Source of the DNA: Colius striatus
Lineage: Eukaryota; Chordata; Aves; Coliiformes; Coliidae
Direction: 5' to 3'
DNA: 64,000 bases
NCBI RefSeq assembly: GCF_028858725.1
Contig: NC_084771.1
Span: forward strand, 8,894,915 to 8,958,914
The notes beneath the pieces were generated by a model. That model saw only the letters and a list, made by a program, of their open reading frames with translations, was not told the DNA's origin and searched no databases. Every line of letters starts with the position of its first letter. Positions within the stretch are counted from its first letter, which is position 1. The translations under genes were made by a program, and so were the position numbers. Below, one piece after another: positions 38,222 through 48,745 of this stretch.

Positions 38222-40440
38222 TAGTAAAGGTATCATCTGACAGTTTAGAACTCAGAAAATAATACATTTCTCTCTGCTGTGGCAAAATAAGACAAAACTA
38301 AGTTCAGCCCCTGTTTCATTTGGGGAAAATCCTAAGCATTTTGGTTAATTTCACATGATTTTTTTCTCATTTGAGGACTATGATGCCTTCAGTCTACCTT
38401 TAAGTGGCTTTTCTGTATATTTTAGGAAATGCAGTCCAATTACTGAACAAGCATCAGTACAGAATATGTTACAGAATTTCATTTCTACCAGGAGTTTTAA
38501 ATATTCTCCCCAATTTGCTTAGTCTTCCTTATTTAACATCACTGGTCTCAGTTTACAAATAGGTCCATTCCTTCTCCCAAACCTCTCTATTCAGTAAACC
38601 TCCTACTTGCCTCAAGGATTTTGGATCCCAGGGAGCGAATTACATCCAGGAAATACTCCGAAGACAAAATGTCAAGTAGCATCATTGATTTCTGTGCTGT
38701 AAGGTTTGCTGCAGGACTGTTTGCTCTCGGATAAAGCACTTACCCAACTTCCTTTTGAAGGCATGCTGAAAGTCTCTGGAAGCCACCACTACAGTTTTAA
38801 TAGTTAATGAGCAAAAATGCCCAACATACTAAAGCCATGTGTTTTCAATTCATGATTGAGCAAGTAGACCAGAGTTTAAATCATAAGAAAAAGCTGATGT
38901 GTGCCTATACACGCCATGCACGCTGTGATCCATTTGCACAGTCCAGGAGAGAACATGAAAAATGCCCCATGAGTACAACAAAATTCCTTTTGTGAGCTGA
39001 TAATAAGTATTCACAGCTGATACAGATATGTTCTCACAGTAGCTGCCTTTGATCCCACGGGGAACAAACATGAGCTTCTTCATATGAGTGTTAAATCTGG
39101 TGGCACAATCCGAGAATCAAATGCATTTTGTCTGGGCTGAGGAGGAGCTCTTGCTGGAAGTCTTGCCAGAAGAGGAATTCCTTTAGACAGGCAGCAAGAT
39201 GAGCCACACAGGTGGCAACTGAGGGCAATTAGCTCTGGTCTCACTGCAGAACTATGGCAGAATGAGCTTGAAATTCAGGGGGTCTGTGCCAAAGCATTCA
39301 AAGAGGCATGCTCACATATACTGCTGTGGTCTGCAAAGAGGGATCACTGTGGATGCTTTAACCTTCCAACATAGTACCTGAAGTCCCTGGATGGTCCCAT
39401 CCCCTGGTAGAGGGGTGCTGAGCATCACCATCATGCAGTCCTCCAGGCTGATTTACATTAATGACTGTTACATCTCCAGGTGTCCCTGATTTCCTCATTG
39501 CTATCTTGCACTGCCTGCTAACAACCCCCCAGAGCTGTACCCCACCTGGTCTACACTTGCTGCTTTCCCAACCTGCCTCATGCCTGTCCCCTTAGCAGGC
39601 CAACAAGAGCCCAGGGCTGGCCCTTTGTGTAGGGACACATTACGGCACAAGAAAATAACACAACGTGCTCTTTCACAAGGTGGTAGCTCTCACACATCTG
39701 TATATTCAACCCCTATGCTCAGAACTCACCCATAAATACATACCCTCCCCTAAAAGGGGACACCTTGCCATCTGCACAACCCTGCATCCACAAGCAACTC
39801 CAACATCCCTCAAGCCACAGCATGACAGAACCTCACGTCCAGCCACAGGAACCTCTGCTCACAGCTCACTGATCTCCCCAGGGCAGCCAGGCTGCAGCAC
39901 TCTGCCAGCTGAGGCCAATGCAGAGCTACAGCCATTATTTACTCAATTTCACGGGGCAAATTGTTAAAACATTAGGTGGTTTTCACCAGAGTCCACTTAA
40001 ATCCCGCCTGTATCCCGTACTCTAATTGCAGCAGCTATATCCAGAGAAGAGCCCAAGATGCAGAATCTGAAAACTAATCCAGATTCACAAAACACTTTCC
40101 TAGTTGTGTACCCAGCTGAGGTCTGGTTCTGCCCAACTACAGCATCTTGACTCTCATCGCTCATCCTTGCATCTCGGGATTCTGATAACAGGTTCTTTCG
40201 TACTTTCTGTCACAGAATAACCGATAGGAGAGACTGGAGTACGAGCCCAAGACCGATGGCTCGCTGGCAGCGAGCCTTCTGCACAGCACAGAGTACAAAG
40301 CAAACACCGTCTGGAACAGCAGGCACTGAGGGGGCTGTGCTTCGTCCCTGCCCGCAACTGCCACGGGAGCTTTCTGCCCCCCGAGCGCCCAGGGCGGGAT
40401 TTCTCCACCAACCACCTCAACCACGACCATACGACAAAAC

Positions 40441-40889
40441 TCTAAACCTTGCGAAACAGAAGGTCCAATGCCGCAAGTCGGAGACAACACTGACCGTAAC
40501 CGGAGCAGGGGCGAGCGAGCAGTCCCGCGGCCGGGGTCTGTGGCGCAAAGGAGCCGAGCGCTAGGTGGCGGCCTCGCCCAACGCAGCGCAAGCGCCCGCG
40601 CCCAACGGGCGAGGACACCCCGCGCGCCGCCGCCATCTTGGCGCCGAGGGTAGCGCCGAGGCGTTGGGCGGCCCGGGCGCCCGGCCCTGCGCTTCCCCCG
40701 TTCTCTTCCCCTCAGCGGGGCGTGTGCCGAGAGCGACGCGGCACGGGGACGGGCGGGACGGTGGCTTCGGGCAGGTGCTTTGGCTCGCTGCGCTGCCGTG
40801 GCTATGGCGGGCTTTCCTCACGAGTGCTTGGCCGAAGCGCCAGAGGCTCCCCGCAGATGCCATACGCTGCTGTGCGGGCAGACAGCGGT
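40441..40889. promoter_or_regulatory. CpG island with YY1-type motifs, likely promoter of unknown transcript
   Basis: By my count there are more than 50 CpG dinucleotides between 40441 and 40860, against a CpG-poor surrounding. The island contains AAGATGGCGGC on the minus strand (40630-40640) and ATGGCGG on the plus strand (40804-40810), both like YY1 sites that sit near transcription starts of housekeeping-type genes. It lies 11 kb upstream of the CAPN6 start codon and 2.3 kb beyond the likely DCX polyadenylation site. It could be the promoter of a CAPN6 5' exon, of a non-coding RNA in either direction, or of a gene I do not recognise. Confidence 0.75.
40442..40636 (-). other. Small ORF in the CpG island, unknown
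   Basis: A 64-codon frame opens at an ATG inside the YY1-type motif and begins MAAARGVSSPVGRGRLRC. It is rich in Arg and Ala and lacks acidic residues until near the end, like a mitochondrial targeting sequence or simply like translated GC-rich DNA. Possible donors are GTCAGT and GTTTAG near its end. No homologue is recognised and no second exon was found, so I do not call it a gene. Confidence 0.2.
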
Positions 40890-41065
40890 CATGCTGAAAA
40901 ACATCTATTAAAACTCCCCCTGGAGCTCCCGGGAGTTTCCTTCTCTTTGAATTGCCATTTGTATTCTGAGTGTTGTGTAAACGTTAAATAGTTAAGACAT
41001 GGCCCGTAGTGCTCTTGTTTCTCAGCAGGACTTGGACAAGGCTGTTCCTGTCAGACTCAGGAGAA

Positions 41066-41400
41066 CAGAATCACAGAATCGTTTAGGTCAGGAAGCCTTT
41101 TAAGCTCCTGCAGTCCCAGCCCTCTCCTCACCTGCCAAGCCCACCAACTAACCCATGGTACTCAGCTCCACGGCTTTGGGATCCCTCCAGGGCTGGGCAC
41201 TCCCCCAGCTCCCCGGGCAGCCTGGCACAGGGGCTGACACCCCTCTCAGTTCTGCCTCAGCTCCTATCTCAACCTGCCCTGGGGCAACTTGAGGCCATCT
41301 CCTCTTGTCCGTTACTGGAAAGAGGAGACTGACCTCCACATTACTACAGCCTCCTTTTAGGTAGTTGTAGAGGGTGATCACAAAGAGCTTTCAGGCTGAA
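41066..41400 (-). mobile_element. CR1: CR1 LINE, 3' fragment beside the CpG island
   Basis: The plus strand reads ACAGAATCACAGAATCGTTT, later GCAACTTGAGGCCATC and TTTTAGGTAGTTGTAGAG. These are reverse-complement landmarks of the CR1 3' region, so the copy is on the minus strand. It is more diverged than the copy at 38.0 kb. The right edge is approximate. Confidence 0.88.
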
Positions 41401-41809
41401 CCATTTTTCCTTCCCCATCTGAACAGTTGTGACCTCCAGGAGTGGCACTGCTCTGAAACAGGCCCAATCCAAACTCTCTTAACATTTGGAGGAGTTGGAA
41501 GGGGATTCAGTCCTGTTTGCTCTGTCTCTCACAGCGTGTGGGACGCTGCTGCTGCAGGAGCAGTGTCTGAGTCTCTGTGGTGCATGCAGTGCCGGCAGAA
41601 GGCTGTTCCCACACTTACCCTAGCCATGCTCACTGGGATTCACATCAGCTTTGGAGCCTGTGATGTTTTACCTTGAATGCTTGACCACATAATGGCTTTT
41701 TTTCAGTTTCAAGAAGGCCTATCTTGCAGTTTCAGATCCCAGCTGTGCCACTGAAGAGTGCTGGTGATTCCAGGTGCTGCTAATGCTTAGCAGCTATTCT
41801 AGTTTCACA

Positions 41810-42010
41810 CGTGAAGCTTTACACAGAGCTTAGAGCAATGATTATCCTTCCTCCTGGCACCTGAGATCAAAAAAAGTCTAAGCCCTCTTTGGGCATCTGC
41901 CCTGTGTTTTGGCTGTGGCCCTGCGTGACTCCCCAGGTCACACCTAAACCTGTGACCACACCAGGAGCTGAAGCCAGGTCTCCCCAGCTGTACCCACTGC
42001 TCCAGTTACT
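41810..42010 (+). repeat. Possible MIR-like SINE relic
   Basis: The segments GCTTTACACAGAGCTTAG, CCCAGGTCACACCTAA and GAAGCCAGGTCTCC follow the order of the MIR core and tail (ctttacaaa, aaggtcacac, gaacccaggtctcc). It is highly diverged and the boundaries are approximate. Confidence 0.4.
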
Positions 42011-43164
42011 CTTTCCCTAGTGCTATTGCCTGACGTTTTTAAAAGCCACAGCAGATCTACTTTCTGACCAGCAGCAGAGTATCTCGAGTCATTTAGATAT
42101 AAAAGTTTAAGGATATTGAGGGCAGGCTTGTTTTTCTCTATCTAATTCTGTGGGTTTAGTTTCCGCTGTAATGGATCGAGCCGGGCAGGGCAGGGGTTAT
42201 GCCGTACTCGCCCCTGTGTGCCTGAGAGCTTTTCCACAGTACTTTGTCATGAAACACGAGCATAAGGAAATTGTCCTTTAGAGGGAGCTCTGAGGAGGGC
42301 ACGGGAGGACGCGGTTGCCCTTGTTCTCAAGTTCTCCAGCACATAACGGCATTGCCTTCCCTTTCGCTTCCCCTCCCCACCCCAGGGACAAAGCTTGGCC
42401 TCATCTCTCTGCCCTTGTCCCGTCTTCCTGGTGCATGTGCACATGGGTGGGCGACCTCATTTGAGCAGTTGATTTAATTATAGATCAAGTGTGTTCCTCC
42501 CCTTTCATAGCTCATAGTTATCTCCTTCCTTGATGAGGACTCCTTAATTAAAGCATGAACAATTTGTGACAGAGCAAAGATTTTCTTTCCTGGGTGCCAC
42601 TATTCATTGCTTTCCAAAGGCCAAGCTGGTAATCTGTTAACTAAAGTTGAGGGTTTATTGCTGCACCCTGCAGTAGGTGCTGGTTAGCTTTCCAGGCACT
42701 GTAGTAAGAACAGTGATTTAGAGGCTGATTGCAGCTTTGGCTGTGTTTGCATCTTCAGTGGGGATTTCTCCTGTAACAGGCTGTGGTGACAACCTCTGAG
42801 AGAAGCTTTTTGAAGTGCAGGATTGTATGAAACACAGTGAAAGGCACAAACTCCAACTGGTAAACAGTTTGTTGCCCTGGGCTCAAGAAGACCAAGAACA
42901 CAGCTGCTGACCATCATTTCCAGTGGTCTGAAATCCTTCTGGGTCTCCAGGTACCATTCAAAGCAGTAAAGTGCTGCCTGGCAGCCTGTGTCAAATTTCC
43001 TCCCCAGTCTTTTTTTCTGCACTTGTACCAGTGGGAGTGATTTAGGGAAGCTGCTGAATGGAAATGAACGAGCACCACTATAAATTCACAAGTCACAGTC
43101 AACCCACGGTTGCCAAATAAAAGCACCAGGAAGGTTGTTATCGGCCTAAATATGGAACCCAAAT

Positions 43165-43170
43165 TTTATT
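43165..43170 (-). terminator. DCX: Distal polyadenylation signal, probably DCX
   Basis: AATAAA on the minus strand in the context CAATAAAATTT. TGTA occurs upstream and the expected cleavage point lies about 15-20 bases to the left, followed by GT-rich sequence. This is the best-formed signal between the two genes. Confidence 0.55.
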
Positions 43171-44027
43171 GTTTGAAAATGACATTACACACACCTTGCA
43201 AATGTACATTTAGATGAGAAAACAATGAGTAACAAATATTGAGAGCAAAGCTATAAAGTGGACAGGTTCTCTGCTGCATGGCATTGCGTTACAAGAACAC
43301 TCAGACCTGGGGTGGTCGTTACAAGTAGTAAAAACAGTTCACAACACCTCACAAAAATGGAAATTTCTTCTAGAAAGTCAAATCTCCTCACAAAAGGAAA
43401 TTCTTTTAAGGGAGAGGAGGCGTGGGGGATGGATGTGTGGATCTAGATACAGTTTGTGGGTTTGTGGCAGGGCTTTGTGGGGGGTTTTCAAGTCCATTGC
43501 TTACAAAAGCCATCTTGGTGAGTGTCCTCCCTCTTTCCCAAGACTTTTGACTGTTTTTCTGTCCTCTGTTGCCAACAGAACCACAGCTATTAAACAATAA
43601 GCCCTGCAGACACAACTCAGAGCTTGGGAGCATGGAGAAGTTGTGTACAGAACCCCTGCCACCACGGTTCCTGGATCCCATCCACCCCAGGAAACCCAAC
43701 AAGTGTGTGCAAACGCCGCAAACGGGGCCGCGGGACCAGGCCCCTGAGGAACAGCCGGCCGTGGGGGCCACGGCCAGTACACCACGTGCCACATGCCTCA
43801 GCTGCAAATGCATCGGCAACATCTCATTGGTTGTGTCAGCTTCCAAAGGCTGAACTTGTTCCCAAGTTCAAGCAGAGGCAACAGGCGACCAACCTCCCAT
43901 CTGTCTGACCTTGAAAGTTAGAGTCTGCCCAAAGTGCCCAGGCGCTGTGAGAATGAACCTGTTGAGAACTGCTTTTCAAACCTCGTCGTATGTCTTTCCA
44001 TTTATGCCCAAATCTGTACTTTACAAC

Positions 44028-44115
44028 CACGAGAGAGACAAAGACAGAATAAGAGACAGGAAGAGAGAGAGAATCTTTCCAGGAGGAAAGGAAGAGCTAA
44101 TTAAGAAGAGAGAGG
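44028..44115. repeat. GA-rich tract (pyrimidine-rich in DCX sense)
   Basis: The plus strand is dominated by GAGA and AAGAGA words, so the minus-strand transcript would carry a CU-rich tract of about 85 bases of the kind bound by PTB-type proteins. Low complexity; binding is an inference. Confidence 0.75.
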
Positions 44116-44871
44116 TACAGGACCATGCATTTACTCTCAAAAGCTTGTTCACGAGCAAGCTAACATTTCTAACACTACAACCACTCATCTACATCTGTTT
44201 TGCTAAGTAACTGAGTTCTACCTACAACTAGGGAGCAGAAGGGGGTTTCTTCTTTTCTTCCCCCTCCCTTTAAAAATGTCAATAAAAATGTTTTCTGTAC
44301 AAGTTGAATGGCACAAAAGGTGGTTAAAATGCTTAATAACTCACCACAAATGGGGAATGCAAAATTAGTTCAAAACATGCATGGACTGTGTACAGGTAAG
44401 CAAGGAATCATTGGCATAAAGCTGCAATATATTACAAGATGATACAGTTGAGATCTTTTGGAGTCACCTCTGCTTGTTTGGTCCCTTTAAGAGAACTTGC
44501 CATAAAAATTCGGTGTAAAGGGAATTCAAGGTGGATATCCAAGCAGAAAGTTAACTGTGGGCAACATTATTGGTCTGAAGAGAAAAGTATTTCCCCTCCC
44601 CTTCCACACGCTCCCCCTAGGTACAAAAGTCAACGTGATCAGCATTGCTGCAGGCTTGCCAAAAAGAAAGGTTAGACAGGTCTGGTTTAGGAGAACTACA
44701 GTACCATTTAAATTAATAGCTCTTTGTACAATGTCATTAATTAAATACCTCATCATTTAAACAAAAACTAACTGGAGTTGACCCATCCCAACAAAATAAC
44801 AAGTGAAGCCCTACCTCCAAGGTTATGTACACAGAGTTTAAAGTATACCAGCTAAACTTTAAACCCGACTG

Positions 44872-44890
44872 CCCCCCCAGCCCACCCCCC
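44872..44890 (-). promoter_or_regulatory. Possible G-quadruplex in DCX 3' UTR
   Basis: In the DCX sense strand this reads as runs of six, three and seven G separated by one and two bases. The long runs can supply the four G-tracts a quadruplex needs. Confidence 0.45.
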
Positions 44891-47800
44891 AGCTGAATGC
44901 CAATAGCAAATACATCGTGGCCTCTCAGTTATATTATATTGCAGCTTTGTTATTAATGAGGAAATCATATAAACGTGATGAATGACCTAAGACAGGAATC
45001 CATGGCCTGGCCCCAGCTCAGCTGCAGATCCCCCCACCCCTCAAGGCAGCTCCTCAGCAGATTGGCAGCTCCGAGGGAGCTGCAGGGCCCTAAGGGAAGG
45101 CAGCTCCCGAAGGGCTGATGGAGGAGAGCTGCCAACCCGACCTCAGGAGTGTGTTTGTGATTCAGAAAATAAGCAAAGGCAGTAACAGCAAAGGCAGGGA
45201 GCTGACACACCTTTCCTGTGCTTCTGGACCAGACTGTCAGAAAATGCAGAGTATTGTGGAGCTAGTGTGGCATCGTTTCAGAGACTAGAAGCAGATTTGG
45301 GTAGACAGGTCTCCTCTTTCTCAAAGACCCCGGGTGCCTTCTAAGTTGGTAATCACAGCTGTACTCGTACTGCCACGGTGATAAAGCTGCTTGGGTCACA
45401 CATCGTTTAAATAAGAAGCAAACTAACAACAATTTCACATGTCAGAATTCAGCATGTCATTGGAACTCACAGGCTTTCTTGTTCTTACATTCAATACTTC
45501 TGCTTTGCCTTATCTATAAACACCAATTAGCAGTGCAATTAATTCCCTAGACATTCTTCTTTTTAAGGAGACGCTTCATGAGACATCACACTAAATCTGG
45601 AGAAAGCACTTCTGTTGTAAAGAAGGGGGGGCAAAAAACCAAAAGGAAAGCAAGCAAGCTGTGTGCTGTGCAAGCCCTCAGTGAGCATGGCCAGCGTGGG
45701 ACAGGATGTCACTGCATTTCACCTGCCACCTGCAAAGGGAAGGGAACGACAGACCCCTCACTGTCTGCTGTGCAATGGTTGGAAGCAGATGAAGGAAAGC
45801 AACCATGTGGGATTTAAAAACAGAACCAAACCCAAACAACAGCAAAATGTGCCCACTAAATGTTTCAAGGGGATTCTCTGAAGGTTAAATTCATCAAGAA
45901 CTGGGCCTGGGCTGGAGCTCGGGGCCCATTTGGTCTGTCACAGCCATTGCTGCAGCTTGACCCGCACATGCGTTTCTCAGGGGTCAGACCCATGTTTGGT
46001 TCAGCTCTGCCCTGACCCAGTGCCACCAATGCCTTTCCTTCTGCCCACACGTGTGGGGTAAATGACTTTGTTCTGCAACAACCCCCCTGTTCCAACTCCA
46101 CTGAAATTCATCTCCCTTTCCTATATGTAACTGTTGCAAGTAGAGATGGAAGAACCAGCTCAGACGAAAATCAAAAGCTGCCTTGAGTCAGGTGAGCCAC
46201 CTGAAGTGACCTGAACCTTCCTTTCAATGTTCAGAGACACTGGGTAATATTCTTCTCTAAAAAGCAGGCCAACCATCAATCTCTGTTCTGCTTGGTACTA
46301 CCTGGGACTAGAGTGGGAAAACACTGGAAGAGTCAGAGATGCTGTCTGCAGTTCCATAAACCTGCTGGGCTCGGGGCATGTCTATGGGTAGACTAAAGTG
46401 AAAGTGAGATAAACCCAACACTCTTCAGAGCCAGGAGATACAGAGGAAGCCCTGATTTGCTACAGATCCTTGTTTAATGTTCAATTCTGAAAGTTCTAAG
46501 ATACGTCCTCAAAGAAAACTATTTCAGCTTTATCATTAACTACAGTAAAACTATCCAAGATGTCTCCCACATAGAACTTGCTGCCAGAGGTTTATACAAG
46601 AGGTCACCTCATGGCTGGGCTCAGGTAGGTTTGCTCTGCAGAGTCTGCAGCTGTCACCCAGAAACAGAATCTGCACTTGAGTGATCAATCACACGGGAAT
46701 TATTGACAGTAATCAACCTTTGAAACAGGAGACCGACCTTGGGCCAAATGGATTCAGCTCCTTAATTAGAGGAGCTTCTGCCAGTTTAAAGCAGGAGAGA
46801 ACAAGGTGTAATTGGGTTTCACTTGTGTTCTATTGAGTGTCTGAGGATCTGCAGACACAAAGAGGTGTGATGCAGAACAACAAACAGTCTGAGAGTAAAC
46901 AGCATCACAATGTGTTCAGGTAACTCACTTGTTCTGCCTCTTAAGATTAAACTCACAAGCACTGGACTGAATTTAGGAAAAAGATCTCCTGAGAAAACTA
47001 GTGTTAAACACAGAGGCCATGTTCAACACAGGCTCCCCATGGGTTTACTGAATGCAGCAGCTCTCACATCCATGGCTGGGCATTTCATGGACAAGACCAT
47101 TGTCAGCTCCTCTGCCTGCAAAGCACTTGAAGGTGCCATCCTCCAGGAGCCTGGCCTGGCCTCTTGCCCCAGAAGAAGAGGGCTGATACCTCTTCTGAGT
47201 GTGCTGCGCTCCATGGGAAGGGGGGAGGTTGAGAGGTGCCCTCAGTATTCTCTTACACGTCTCACAACTCCCCAGAGTGCCAGGCCTGTCCTCCCAGCCA
47301 GAGTATGGTGGTGAATTTCTATTCCTGCTTTGAAAGGGAGGAATAGAAATAAACCCGAACCACAGGCTAGTGCTGTCATTCAGCAAAGGGCTGGACCTTC
47401 CCTTCCTCATTTTAGGGATGACATATGCTGGCAGGAGAGTAAAACAGGAGCAAGGAAGGAACTTCACACCAACTTCTCCTGCCTGTGGCCAAGTGTGACC
47501 TTATTTCTGCAGGGGGAGTGGGACACACTGTTGTGGCAGAGAGCCTGCATCTTGGCTTAGGGGAAAGAACTGTCTGAGCATGCAGGCAGGAACCTCTGCT
47601 GCTTTTGTGTCCAGAACAGAGCTGTAGATCCTCAGCTAGCCTCAGCCTCCCCTTTTGTTTGTCCCTGGAAGTTCTTGGCTTTTGTCTTTTCTTATCCCCA
47701 CACATCAATGGCACTGACATTTCCAGTGCTGTGCCTCATGCTCTCCCTTCCATTTGATTTTCTCTAAAGTTCAAGTTCATTTCATCCCTCAGTAAATCCC

Positions 47801-48574
47801 CCTTCACAAACGCCCCTACCCTAACCCATTCCTCTCAGAAACAAGTCTTTTTTCTTTGTTTCCCATGACACTGGCCATCAGAGCATCTTTCTCTAATGAT
47901 GCCAACTTTCTTTTTTTCAGCTGACAGACTCTAATTACTGCAAAGATTTGTTAATTCTCTTTGGGCATCCTCCTTCTTCAGTTGTTTGGGTGACAAACTG
48001 CCAGACGTAGGGAAGCTCTAAACTGGCTCAAGAGTCCTGAGTTACAGTTCATCGAGATACAGAGCGAGAGCCAGATTAGGTTGGTTCCACTACGTGCAGT
48101 GAGCAATGAAAATGAAAGGCAGCTCTTTCCCATGAAGCCATCTGGCCATGGACACTTCCTAAACAAGAAAGCTTTCAACAAGAGGCCCACTGTTCTCTTA
48201 GTAGAAGGCCACTGAGATCATTAGACTTATTCACCATTTGCAGATACGAGGCCCCACATTCTGAATGGGGACGGGAATTGGCCCTGATATGGACATTTGT
48301 GTCCAGGCCAGAGATGGCAACTCCGGATGGCAGCATTGGGTTGCTGGAAGTGGACATGGCCTTGCTCTCAGGGGGGTTGCTGGCTCCTCCAAGGGTGTTA
48401 GGGGAACTAGAAACGATGTGTCTTGGCATCAGTAAAATAATGAAGCCTTTTCACAGCAGAGTTTGGAGAGAGCCAGAGTTCCTGAAAGGACTTGCCAAAG
48501 ACAATGGACCAGAGTTGGCTTCTATAGGATTTCCAGACTTTGCTAAGCAATGAATAAGTCTTAAGAGCAAGCTC

Positions 48575-48745
48575 TTCCATAGCTCTTTGTATCAGCTTAT
48601 CTCAAAGCACCTTACAGATGGTCTGTGTGATCAGGTCTTTATGCATTGGGACACTATGGCACAAGGAGAACTGATCTGTCCCCAGTTAAGCCAAAGACCT
48701 AAAATCCTAATGGCTCTGAAGTCTCACTGCTGGATCCACTCAGTT
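48575..48745 (+). repeat. MIR-like SINE relic
   Basis: TCTCAAAGCACCTTACAGA, then GGCACAAGGAG, TGTCCCCAGTTAAGCC and CTGGATCCACT follow the order of landmarks in sauropsid MIR copies. It is diverged, lies antisense within the proposed DCX 3' UTR, and has approximate edges. Confidence 0.5.

Larger units (their letters stand above)
29399..43149. other. Interval between CAPN6 start and DCX 3' end
   Basis: About 13.7 kb. It should contain the CAPN6 promoter and perhaps a non-coding first exon, neither of which I could fix. Recognised contents are a TATA-type motif near 34.48 kb on the plus strand, a CAA/CAC repeat near 33.83 kb, CR1 fragments near 38.0 and 41.2 kb, a CpG island at about 40.44-40.89 kb and a MIR-like relic near 41.9 kb. 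No protein-coding exon could be supported here. Confidence 0.7.

Noticed and set aside
40565..40991. Plus-strand frames of 110 and 117 codons in the CpG island
   Set aside because: GC-rich DNA has few stop codons; both frames are Arg/Ala/Pro-rich in the way expected of a translated CpG island and resemble no known protein.
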